Shown piece after piece: positions 54,780 to 62,459 of a DNA stretch of 64,000 bases. Source of the stretch: Halorubrum coriense DSM 10284 (GTDB lineage Archaea > Halobacteriota > Halobacteria > Halobacteriales > Haloferacaceae); NCBI RefSeq assembly GCF_000337035.1, contig NZ_AOJL01000013.1:18024-82023 (forward strand), given 5' to 3'. The position numbers and the translations under genes are program-made. Each line of letters begins with the position of its first letter. The stretch's first letter is position 1. The notes under the pieces were generated by a model. The model saw nothing but the letters and a program-made list of their open reading frames with translations. It was not told the DNA's origin and did no database searches.

Positions 54780-55140
54780 GAGGAGAGAATCCCGGCGTTT
54801 ACGCCGGGCGTGAATCCGACAACTCCGGTATAAACCACAGTCTGACGACGATACGGATATTTAACTGGCATCGGTCCGTAGCATGACGTACACCGAGGCG
54901 GTCCCACCGCCCACCCAATTGCACAATATCGGGACTCCGAGACCCAGAATGTTCGAGACACCCTCTCGAACCGCTGTGGTGTCTCGGGTAAGATAACTCC
55001 GAGTCCCCTGCCGGGATAGGAGTAACGGCGGTGTGGCCCCGCCATCGACCTGTCATACCGACAGGTCGTCAACCAGCAAATATCCCAACCCAGCGGTGCG
55101 GTACCGTGGGAAGCCCCGGCGTTTACGACGGGGAGGAGGT
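54780..55140 (+). mobile_element. TnpB-derived non-autonomous mini-element (MITE/PATE-like)
   Basis: About 360 bases without a gene. The left end has a hairpin with arms CCCGGCG/CGCCGGG at 54791-54797 and 54802-54808, followed by CGTGAATCCGAC. The right end has a hairpin CCCCGGCG/CGACGGGG at 55114-55133, then GGAGGAGGTCA. Inside, 54991-55043 reads AGATAACTCCGAGTCCCC and then GGATAGGAGTAACGGC. It closely matches the 3' part of the second tnpB at about 60622-60676. It looks like a deletion derivative that kept both ends and the guide-RNA scaffold. Confidence 0.75.
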
Positions 55141-55200
55141 CACGTACACAATCTGTACAAGCGCTTCGGTGACAAATGTAGACTCTGGCGCGGATTCAGG

Positions 55201-56322
55201 TCACTGACTCGAGCCACCAACGTCAATCCAGATATGTAGATCCCGATATGAGTTCTCTTCGGTGGGTGTCTCCGGAGCACTCCCTTTATACAATAAATAC
55301 TTGACACGAATATTCTCTCCCGGTTGTCCCGGACGTAACGTATGTGGTTCGTGGTGTGTGCCGTTGTGTTCTACTGTTGCTTGAAATCGGTCAATTTCCT
55401 CGCGATCACGCACGGTCGTGGTGTTCCCGGTTTGCTCAACTGTTTGGAGCTGGACAACAACGGTGTACGCTGTTGTCTCATATTCGTTATTGCCGATCCC
55501 GACAATCAGCTCGCTTTGCTCACCAACTGCGAGTTCATCCGGATAGCCGTCCGCTACTAACTCGCCATCCTCAGATTCGCTCAACAAGTAAAACTCCGAG
55601 AACTGCTCACCTTGTGACGGGACAGCAACCGCGTATCCCACACTCCCAACAGCAAGCAACACCGAAATCACAAGGACAACATTCAGCGCAGCATCCATCC
55701 GGCTCTCTGGATCAAACAGCTCGGCTTTCCCAGCCGCGATCCACTTCGTGTATGGGACACGGAACCGTTCTTCAGCAGGCAATTCATGGCGTCGCTTTGC
55801 TGCGACGGCCACACACGCGAGCGTGAAGACTGTGACCGAAAGCGCAATCGGTGCCAGTCGAATGCCCCACGGTGTAAAGTTCAGCCCTAACCCGATGAGC
55901 GGTACAATGGCAATCGATAAGCCAAACGACAACGCGACCCGTTCGATTCCATCGATCCCCTGTTGTTGTGTGTGTTCACCGGATGGTGTCGGCTGTGTGG
56001 GTTCGGACTCTGCTGCGTCGGTCCCCGGCTTTGGACTGGGTTTGGCCTTGGTTTCATCACTAGTCGCTGTTTGTGTCTGCTCGTCGTCGGCTTCGGTCTC
56101 GGAGCTTCCCTTTTCAGGAAACAGTGCCGCAATCAGTGCGTAGCCGGGAAGGAACAAGACAAATCCAAGTCCAAAGATAATCCGCAGCGGCGTCTCATTG
56201 ATGCCCGGAATAAATACACTGCCCAACGTGAGCAGTGTCAACACCACAACGGCTGCTAAGTCGGCCGGAAGCCGCCGGACTGGTCGTGGAAGCAACAACC
56301 ACGCCGTCCGCCGATCACTCAT
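55201..56322 (-). CDS. DUF1616 domain membrane protein
   Basis: A 373-residue protein. Hydrophobic helices lie at about 20-40, 45-67, 130-150, 157-180 and 220-242. A Thr/Pro/Glu-rich linker lies between helices 2 and 3. The C-terminal 120 residues are an extracellular beta-rich domain (EQFSEFYLLSESEDGELVADGYP, SELIVGIGNNEYE). DUF1616 proteins accompany surface-glycan and cell-envelope genes in archaea. Codon use is less GC-biased than in the core. First gene of the accessory region. Confidence 0.88.
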   Translation of the reverse strand: MSDRRTAWLLLPRPVRRLPADLAAVVVLTLLTLGSVFIPGINETPLRIIFGLGFVLFLPGYALIAALFPEKGSSETEADDEQTQTATSDETKAKPSPKPGTDAAESEPTQPTPSGEHTQQQGIDGIERVALSFGLSIAIVPLIGLGLNFTPWGIRLAPIALSVTVFTLACVAVAAKRRHELPAEERFRVPYTKWIAAGKAELFDPESRMDAALNVVLVISVLLAVGSVGYAVAVPSQGEQFSEFYLLSESEDGELVADGYPDELAVGEQSELIVGIGNNEYETTAYTVVVQLQTVEQTGNTTTVRDREEIDRFQATVEHNGTHHEPHTLRPGQPGENIRVKYLLYKGSAPETPTEENSYRDLHIWIDVGGSSQ

Positions 56323-56793
56323 AACTCAAAGTCGGATACCAGAGACAAAAGCCACACGGTGTCAGTCAGGCTGCCAGTAGTGTTCGTCGCTCATTCGAGT
56401 CCCGTCTGTGACGCGACAGGGGTAGCGCAGCCCTCGAAGCCACACAGACACGTTGATGTCTCTCGGTACGGGCGGGGCCGTTCGCACTTGCCGCACTCCA
56501 GTTGTGTGGGCTAGACTCTCCGGAGGGCCGTTGCGATCTCCGCACCCGGTCCATTGTCGGCTCCGACGCCGTGTCCCTCCACAGATACCGGGCCTACAGG
56601 TCACTTACTATCAGATTAAAGAGTGCCCGTCAGCAGCGGTTGACGGACAGGCTCGGATGGCTCATCACTCCACCCGAGGCCGATTTATGCTCATGCGACG
56701 AGCATTATCTTTTATTACTGATGGAATAATAAATGTTGTGTCTGAGTAACACTTGGACGTTATCTTGGCTACGCTGAGCAATCCTAACTGAAT
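56323..56793. other. Intergenic region without recognisable gene
   Basis: About 470 bases between DUF1616 and the next gene. Frames on both strands lack starts or protein-like composition. On the minus strand, 56391-56510 is open for 39 codons and reads LECGKCERPRPYRE then TSTCLCGFEG, which looks like a zinc-ribbon remnant; it has no start codon and a stop precedes it. The segment may be a decayed gene or old insertion. Confidence 0.6.
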
Positions 56794-57924
56794 CTACTGT
56801 TTCGTATTCTCTCCAACCAAGGTGAGATCAAGATATGGGAACCGTCGATACCCAGTCACGCCCCCCGCGAGCGCTGAGAATATAACTGTCACAGCCAACT
56901 GTCCGTTGCCTGTGATTCCAGCCCCGGATAGCAGCCCCGCGACTGCTACAGTTATAACGAAGACACCGACTCCGATGGCCGCTTCTCGGAGTACAACCGG
57001 TTTGAGACGCTCACGGCGCTGTGAGCGGTCAAACCGCAACACCGGCAACTGATTTCGTACTCGTGTCTGGACGAAGTAATTTGTGAACGCTGCGAAAAGT
57101 CCACCGAATAATGACCATTGGAACGTCACAGTTCCGAATTGGAGTCCACCCGGCTCAAGCGTTGGACCAGTAGCCTCCTCACCGGTGTCTGGTCCTGTTT
57201 CATCACCTGTGGTGTTTTCTGGAGCTGGTTCTGCTGAGGAGCCATCACCACCGGTGTTGTCGCCGGTACTCCCACCAGGTGTCTCTCCATCCCCACTATT
57301 GTCACCCGATCCAGTACCAGTATCTTCTGTGCCATTCGTATCGGTACTACCTACGCCAGCATCTGTCCCCCCACCGACAGATCCACCACTAGTCCCACCG
57401 TTGACCCCATCTAGCGGCCCACCACCGGTTCCTGTCTCACTACCTCCACTCTCTTCGCTGCTGTCTCCGTCGGGGACATTCACTTCAAAATTAATTGTTC
57501 CGGTAACGCTGGTTTGCTCTGTCGTGAGTATAACACCGAATACGACACTCTCGCCGGGCTGAAGTGTTATTTCACCGTTGTCGAACGTTGCTCCAGTGTC
57601 CATTCGCGTCAGCGTGAACTGCTTGTTGGCGCTATTGATTCCGACCGTTGTGGTGTTGTCACTATTCTGGTAACCATCGAACCCAACAACAAACAGATCA
57701 TCGACACGAGTGCGGCTTCCAGGTGGCACCCCACCAAATTGGAGGCGGACTTCATCACTCGCATCGAACTGGACGTATTTGTCAGCGTTTTCGCTGTCAG
57801 CGGCATCGAGATACACCTCTGACCCGGGCGCGACCTCATCACCGTCGGTGAATGCCGCAACCGGAGCGACCGTGCCACTGACGAGAAGTAACAGAGTGAA
57901 TACAACGACAGTGACACGGGTCAT
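56794..57924 (-). CDS. Secreted/membrane-anchored DUF1102-like surface protein
   Basis: A 376-residue protein with a Sec-type signal peptide (MTRVTVVVFTLLLLVSGTVA, cleavage after PVAA). A beta-rich domain of about 130 residues follows, with DKYVQFDASDEVRLQF and RVDDLFVVGFDGYQN reminiscent of DUF1102 proteins. A Gly/Ser/Thr/Asp-rich linker of about 100 residues comes next, then two or three C-terminal membrane helices. It probably anchors a domain at the cell surface. Confidence 0.78.
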   Translation of the reverse strand: MTRVTVVVFTLLLLVSGTVAPVAAFTDGDEVAPGSEVYLDAADSENADKYVQFDASDEVRLQFGGVPPGSRTRVDDLFVVGFDGYQNSDNTTTVGINSANKQFTLTRMDTGATFDNGEITLQPGESVVFGVILTTEQTSVTGTINFEVNVPDGDSSEESGGSETGTGGGPLDGVNGGTSGGSVGGGTDAGVGSTDTNGTEDTGTGSGDNSGDGETPGGSTGDNTGGDGSSAEPAPENTTGDETGPDTGEEATGPTLEPGGLQFGTVTFQWSLFGGLFAAFTNYFVQTRVRNQLPVLRFDRSQRRERLKPVVLREAAIGVGVFVITVAVAGLLSGAGITGNGQLAVTVIFSALAGGVTGYRRFPYLDLTLVGENTKQ

Positions 57925-58016
57925 GTGGAGATTGTGATTGTGGGACCGTCGGTCAGCAACGCTCGGTACTGCTCAGCTACTCGCTTTGGTTTTGGTTGAA
58001 CTGGCTGGCTTCATCG

Positions 58017-58565
58017 CTAGTTGTTGGTGGGCTTTGCGTCTGCGATGAACGTCACTTCGGTGATAGATTCAAGTGCTGTTTTGTTTGCGCCATTCCGCAG
58101 GTCCACGACGATATCGAGTGAGACACTGCCACCATCTGTGGCAAGTTCATCGGCGTTTGTGCTCCCAACAATTGATGTGTTGTCGGTAGCCGTCTGGAAA
58201 TCAAGCGCATCGCTGCTTTCAGTTCCAACATTGCTTACCTCTTTGACGTAGATCTCAACGGCCGGGTCGCCACTCTCTCCGTTGTTTGTTACGGTGAGCG
58301 CGTCTTCGAACAGCGTTTTTGCTTGTTCGTTGAGGTCAGACTGTGAAAATGTGATCACATCCGCACTATCGTCGTCCGTGCTCGTTTCAATGACGCCGCT
58401 TGCCCCTGTTCCCGGGCCAAATCCAATCCGAGCGTCCGCATCATTCTCAACTGAGAGGTCGACTGTTCGGTTGGCACTCACCGTGGTGAAGGCACCAGAT
58501 CCAAACGCGGCTCCGACTCCAACACTTGACAGACCAATTCCCGCGAGTAACGCTCGTCTTCGCAT
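58017..58565 (-). CDS. DUF1102-type exported protein
   Basis: A 182-residue protein. MRRRALLAGIGLSSVGVGAA is a Tat-like or SipW-type signal segment, then FGSGAFTTVSANRTVDLSV. The middle has LFEDALTVTNNGESGDPAVEIYV, a typical DUF1102 strand region. A downstream start at 58565 is used; 58571 would add two residues. It is divergent from the related gene at 58740. Confidence 0.82.
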   Translation of the reverse strand: MRRRALLAGIGLSSVGVGAAFGSGAFTTVSANRTVDLSVENDADARIGFGPGTGASGVIETSTDDDSADVITFSQSDLNEQAKTLFEDALTVTNNGESGDPAVEIYVKEVSNVGTESSDALDFQTATDNTSIVGSTNADELATDGGSVSLDIVVDLRNGANKTALESITEVTFIADAKPTNN

Positions 58566-58739
58566 TATCACATCATATACACTACAGGGGTATAATATTG
58601 GAGCGCTTTAGCAACCAACCAAATTGCGTGGGGCGGTTCAGGGTGTGCCTGAAACGGTTTACTGTGGCTAAATGCGGCATTTAGAATCCTAACGCGGCGT
58701 GTTATTAATTGGGTATCTTGTTTAGAAAGAGCTACACCA

Positions 58740-59414
58740 ATGAACGTGAATCGGCGAAGTGTGCTGGGTGCGATCGGGGTTATCGGCGTTGGAACAGGTG
58801 CGGCATTCGGGTCAGGTGCGTTCAGCTCAACGACCGCAGAGCGTGCGGTCGAAGTCAACGTGTTCGGTGCTGAGGTTAGCGATTCGGGTACGGCCGGGGT
58901 CGTCTCTGGGTTAACCGAGGGGGAAGAGACCACCCTCGCAGGCCAGATAACCGGCAACTTTGTTGATGTCCTTGTTGACGCGTCGTCTGACACCGTTGAT
59001 ATTTATGACGCAACTGGTGACACGGAAGTTTCTACCGATGGGACTGATGTATACCCGGAAAACCCAGGTTCGAGCGAAACGTACTCTGGGATTGGGAACA
59101 ACTACGTGAGTCTCGTTGCCAATGACGTGACAATCGTGTTTGGCGATGATAACGGCCTCCCGCCGAACTCCACGGTGAACTACGGGGACCTGTTCTCCTT
59201 TGTTGGGAATGATAATACTAATTTTGATGTCACGTTCGGTGATACGAACGGTGGCAGCATTCTGTCGTCGGTTGGTGGATCCACTGTCAGTACCGGGGCT
59301 ACGATTACTGTGAGTTCGGGAGCCACACCGACGGCGGACGCTGACGTGGCGACTGGAACCGACAACAACAGCCGCGAGCAGCTAGACATCCGGATCGAAG
59401 AATCCTCGTCGTAA
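58740..59414 (+). CDS. DUF1102-type exported protein
   Basis: A 224-residue paralogue of the 58017 protein. MNVNRRSVLGAIGVIGVGTG leads into AAFGSGAFSSTTAERAVEVN, the same signal-plus-first-strand layout. The remainder is Thr/Ser/Gly-rich beta structure with VDIYDATGDTEVST and VTFGDTNGGS. A short divergent promoter region of about 170 bases separates the two genes. The second tnpB element follows almost directly after the stop codon. Confidence 0.8.
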   Translation: MNVNRRSVLGAIGVIGVGTGAAFGSGAFSSTTAERAVEVNVFGAEVSDSGTAGVVSGLTEGEETTLAGQITGNFVDVLVDASSDTVDIYDATGDTEVSTDGTDVYPENPGSSETYSGIGNNYVSLVANDVTIVFGDDNGLPPNSTVNYGDLFSFVGNDNTNFDVTFGDTNGGSILSSVGGSTVSTGATITVSSGATPTADADVATGTDNNSREQLDIRIEESSS

Positions 59415-60795
59415 CACATCAGCGCGGAGGATTCGAATTGTCCTGACTCGATTTGTGGGCTGTTGGTTGGTATTTATAGACACAGTACGGAGCTGGAAAC
59501 GACCCGCACCTACGTCGCACGCATCACGAACCACCAACAGGTTCGTGACGACATCGACCAATGCGGGTTCGCAGCGTCAAAACTGTGGAACGTCGGACGC
59601 TACTACATCCAAGACCAGTGGGACAAAACTGGTGAGATACCTGACGAAAGCGAATTGAAATCGGAGCTGAAAGATCATGAACGCTACAATGCCCTCCATT
59701 CTCAGTCAAGTCAGCGAGTTCTCGAAGAACTTGCTGAGGCGTTCACCGGCTGGTACAACTCCGACGACGGCAACAACCCACCCGGCTACCGGAAACAGGG
59801 CGACCGACACCCGCGCTCCACCGTCACGTGGAAGAAACAAGCCATCAAGCACGACACGAAGCACTGCCAGCTCCGCCTCTCGAAAGGATTCAACCTGAAA
59901 CAGAGTCGGTCTGACTTCATCCTCGCGGAGTACGAAACCCGTCCCGACGTAGAAGTTGAGAACATCCAACAGGTGCGTGCCGTCTGGAACGGAGACGAGT
60001 GGGAACTACACCTCGTCTGTAAGAAAGAGATACCAGTCGAAGACGCACCGGGAGACAAGACGGCGGGAATAGACCCCGGGATTAGCAACTACCTCGCTAT
60101 CGACTACGAGGACAGTTCCTCAGAGTTGTATCCGGGGAACACGTTGAAAGAGGACAAGCACTACTTCACCCGTGAGCAGTACCAGACCGAGGGTGGGAAC
60201 GGCCCAAGCAAGCGTGCGCGGAAGGCTCGCCGAAAACTTTCCCGGCGTAAAGACCACTTCCTTCACACCCTCTCGAAACACATCGTTCAGCGGTGTGTCG
60301 AAGAAGGCATCGGGAAGATCGCGGTTGGCGATCTCAGTGACATCCGTGAAGGCGAGAACGGTGACTCTCGGAGTTGGGGCACGTCGGGGAACAAGAAACT
60401 TCACGGCTGGGAGTTTGACCGATTCGCTCGACTCCTCGAATACAAGGCTGAAGAACACGGGATCCTCGTTGACCGTGTAGACGAGAAAAGCACGAGCAAG
60501 ACCTGTTCGTGTTGCGGGCAGATTCGTGACAGCAACCGAGTGGAGCGCGGTCTGTACGTCTGTTCGTCGTGCGAGACGATGATGAACGCGGACGTGAACG
60601 GCGCGGTAAATATTCGGAGAAAGATAACTCAGAGTCCTCCGTTGGAGGATATGAGTAACGGCTGGTTGGCACAGCCAGGAGTCTTCCTGTTCGACCGCGA
60701 GAGCGGACAGTTCACACCGAGAGAACAGGGAGAGTGTAAACCCTAATATTCCAACGCTCGGGATTCCTCCGCCTTCAGGCGGAGGAGGATGTCAA
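59415..60795 (+). mobile_element. Second TnpB-only element (IS1341 type)
   Basis: About 1.38 kb between a DUF1102 gene and the HTH gene. The right end has a hairpin with arms CCTCCGCC/GGCGGAGG at 60766-60785 and loop TTCA, then GGATGTCA. That end resembles the GGAGGAGGTCA end of the mini-element at 54780. The left end is not obvious, and the tnpB frame opens with TTG, so the 5' side could be truncated. No tnpA is present. Confidence 0.78.
59463..60746 (+). CDS. tnpB: TnpB with atypical RuvC-II site
   Basis: A 427-residue protein starting at TTG 59463 (MVGIYRHSTELETTRTYVA). RuvC-I is GIDPGISNYLA and RuvC-III is MNADVNGAVNI. In RuvC-II the usual E of (V)EDL is Gly: KIAVGDLSDIREG. The zinc ribbon is CSCCGQIRDSNRVERGLYVCSSCE. 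This GDLSDIRE form is common in haloarchaeal TnpBs and may be a rearranged or inactive catalytic site. It is a different branch from the 53328 protein. Confidence 0.9.
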   Translation: MVGIYRHSTELETTRTYVARITNHQQVRDDIDQCGFAASKLWNVGRYYIQDQWDKTGEIPDESELKSELKDHERYNALHSQSSQRVLEELAEAFTGWYNSDDGNNPPGYRKQGDRHPRSTVTWKKQAIKHDTKHCQLRLSKGFNLKQSRSDFILAEYETRPDVEVENIQQVRAVWNGDEWELHLVCKKEIPVEDAPGDKTAGIDPGISNYLAIDYEDSSSELYPGNTLKEDKHYFTREQYQTEGGNGPSKRARKARRKLSRRKDHFLHTLSKHIVQRCVEEGIGKIAVGDLSDIREGENGDSRSWGTSGNKKLHGWEFDRFARLLEYKAEEHGILVDRVDEKSTSKTCSCCGQIRDSNRVERGLYVCSSCETMMNADVNGAVNIRRKITQSPPLEDMSNGWLAQPGVFLFDRESGQFTPREQGECKP

Positions 60796-60815
60796 TTGTC
60801 GATTCGTTCGCTGAA
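60600..60815 (+). ncRNA. Predicted omega RNA of the second tnpB element
   Basis: The segment beginning AGATAACTCAGAGTCC at about 60622 is shared with the mini-element at 54991. The hairpin at 60766-60785 ends the element. A guide would start near 60796 (ATTGTCGATTCGTTCG). The shared scaffold sequence across two elements supports an RNA rather than only a protein constraint. The exact ends are uncertain. Confidence 0.4.
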
Positions 60816-60906
60816 TTTGTATGACAAAGAATATATCCTTTAAACACAAATTCTTGAAGTAGACGCAACCAAAGAGGAGACAAACGTCACCTCTTCACTC
60901 CGTATT

Positions 60907-61467
60907 ATGAGTACATCACCTCAACCGTCACAGACTAGCCCACAACTGTCGCGTACTGATGTGCACGATATTCTGAGCAACTCGCGACGCCGCCACACAA
61001 TTCATATTCTAAAACGCGACGATGGGGAAAGCGCACTCTCCAGTATTGCTGAAGAGATTGCAGCGTGGGAAAACGACAAACCAGTGGCAGAGGTCAGCTC
61101 ACGCGAACGCCACCGAGTGTACACCTCGGTTCAACAGAATCATATACCCCGATTAGCGCGCGCTGGCATTATTACACACAACAGGGGTAATTTAGAGTTG
61201 ACAAGCGAGGCCGACGAACTCGACGTCTACATGGATGTGGTCCCCAACAACTCAATTCCGTGGGGAGAGTACTACTTGGGATTGTCTGCGTTCTCACTCG
61301 CGCTTGTGGCTGCGGTATGGGTCGGTGTGTTCCCAGCGTCGATTCCATCGCTCGCGTGGGCAGCGCTCATCGGATTGCTCTTCGCTGGGTCATCGGCGTA
61401 TCATGTGTATGAAAACAGTCAACAGCTACTTGGAAACGGCGACAAGCCAGCTGAGTTCCGATCGTGA
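60907..61467 (+). CDS. DUF7344-type HTH protein with two membrane helices
   Basis: A 186-residue protein. The N-terminal domain LSRTDVHDILSNSRRRHTIHILKRDDGESALSSIAEEIAAWE is a winged-helix of the haloarchaeal DUF7344 type. The C-terminus has two helices (about residues 118-140 and 145-165). It could link a membrane signal to transcription of the neighbouring surface genes. Its stop overlaps the GTG of the next gene. Confidence 0.83.
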   Translation: MSTSPQPSQTSPQLSRTDVHDILSNSRRRHTIHILKRDDGESALSSIAEEIAAWENDKPVAEVSSRERHRVYTSVQQNHIPRLARAGIITHNRGNLELTSEADELDVYMDVVPNNSIPWGEYYLGLSAFSLALVAAVWVGVFPASIPSLAWAALIGLLFAGSSAYHVYENSQQLLGNGDKPAEFRS

Positions 61468-62414
61468 GTCGAGACCGCAGGTGGACTCGACGAGCCGCGC
61501 TGGGATTTCTGGGGGTTGGATTTGGCCTCACAACACTCAGCACTGATGCGGCAACACACATACACTCCGACCGAGCTGTCGAGTTCACAACAGCTAGTGA
61601 TCCAACGGCGTTACTGCCGCTCCGTGATGAATCAGCAACCGCTTCGATCAGCGGGCGGGATAGGTCAACGACAATCTATACGATACTAGCCAGTCAAAGT
61701 GAGATGGCATTTTCACTCATGGATCTTGCTGTGTCTGTGACAAGCGTCTCTGTTGAGAATGGCGACCAGATTACTAGCAACGCGGTTGAAGCATCACTCA
61801 CTGAGACGGGGAGTAACGACTACGCCGTCACGCTGGCTTGTGCTGACTCAGCAAGTAAATTCAGTGGGACATACACGTTCACTTTGGCACTTGTTGTGGA
61901 CGCTGATTCGTTTTCTGTTAACGCAACGCGAACGACAGCCAATGCTGTGAGCGTTGACTGTTCGGCCGATTATGGAAACTCGAGTAATTACAGCGACGCT
62001 GTTGATGGCACTGCTGTACAGCCCGGTGATGATGCTACTGGCGAGGTTCTAGCCCCTGAGAACGTGAATGATGGAGATGGTGGCACATCTGCGACACTCA
62101 AAGGGAGTGGCGGTCAAGGGCTTAATGTTGGCTTCGCGTTGCCGTCTGTCTCGTCCGCTGACGCGTACACGCTCCAAATCACGGCTTCAAAAGTAACCGG
62201 GAATCTTACTGTGTATCTTGTGGATAACGATGGGGATAGGCTGAGTTCTGAGTTCTTGCTCAAAAATAAAAATAGGCCATTCAATTTCACTGTCGACCCT
62301 GAAGAGGATATTAGCAACAGAGAGCTATTTTTGATATTTGACGGCGGTACTAACGGTCGAAACCAATCTCAACTCGAAGGATTCAGCCTCAAGCCTGTGG
62401 AGTACTCTGAGTAG
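61464..62414 (+). CDS. DUF1102-like exported protein
   Basis: A 316-residue protein starting at GTG 61464, overlapping the HTH gene by 4 bases. It opens with a Tat-like RR leader (WTRRAALGFLGVGFGLT) and then HIHSDRAVEFTTASDPTALL, the same pattern as the DUF1102 proteins. The rest is Ser/Thr/Asn-rich beta structure and ends with a jelly-roll-like region (LTVYLVDNDGDRLSSEF). Codon use is AT-richer than the core. Confidence 0.78.
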   Translation: MSRDRRWTRRAALGFLGVGFGLTTLSTDAATHIHSDRAVEFTTASDPTALLPLRDESATASISGRDRSTTIYTILASQSEMAFSLMDLAVSVTSVSVENGDQITSNAVEASLTETGSNDYAVTLACADSASKFSGTYTFTLALVVDADSFSVNATRTTANAVSVDCSADYGNSSNYSDAVDGTAVQPGDDATGEVLAPENVNDGDGGTSATLKGSGGQGLNVGFALPSVSSADAYTLQITASKVTGNLTVYLVDNDGDRLSSEFLLKNKNRPFNFTVDPEEDISNRELFLIFDGGTNGRNQSQLEGFSLKPVEYSE

Positions 62415-62459
62415 GCTGTAGCGTACTGCTCCGTCTGGCTGTGTTCTGTATCCTCTGTG

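Noticed and set aside
55342..55826. Plus-strand frames inside the DUF1616 gene
   Set aside because: Cys/Arg-rich translation opposite a gene with clear membrane helices and a known domain.
59400..59480. AATTGTC near both sides of the second tnpB element as a target-site duplication
   Set aside because: IS200/IS605-type elements do not duplicate their target, and the 7-base match is short enough to be chance.
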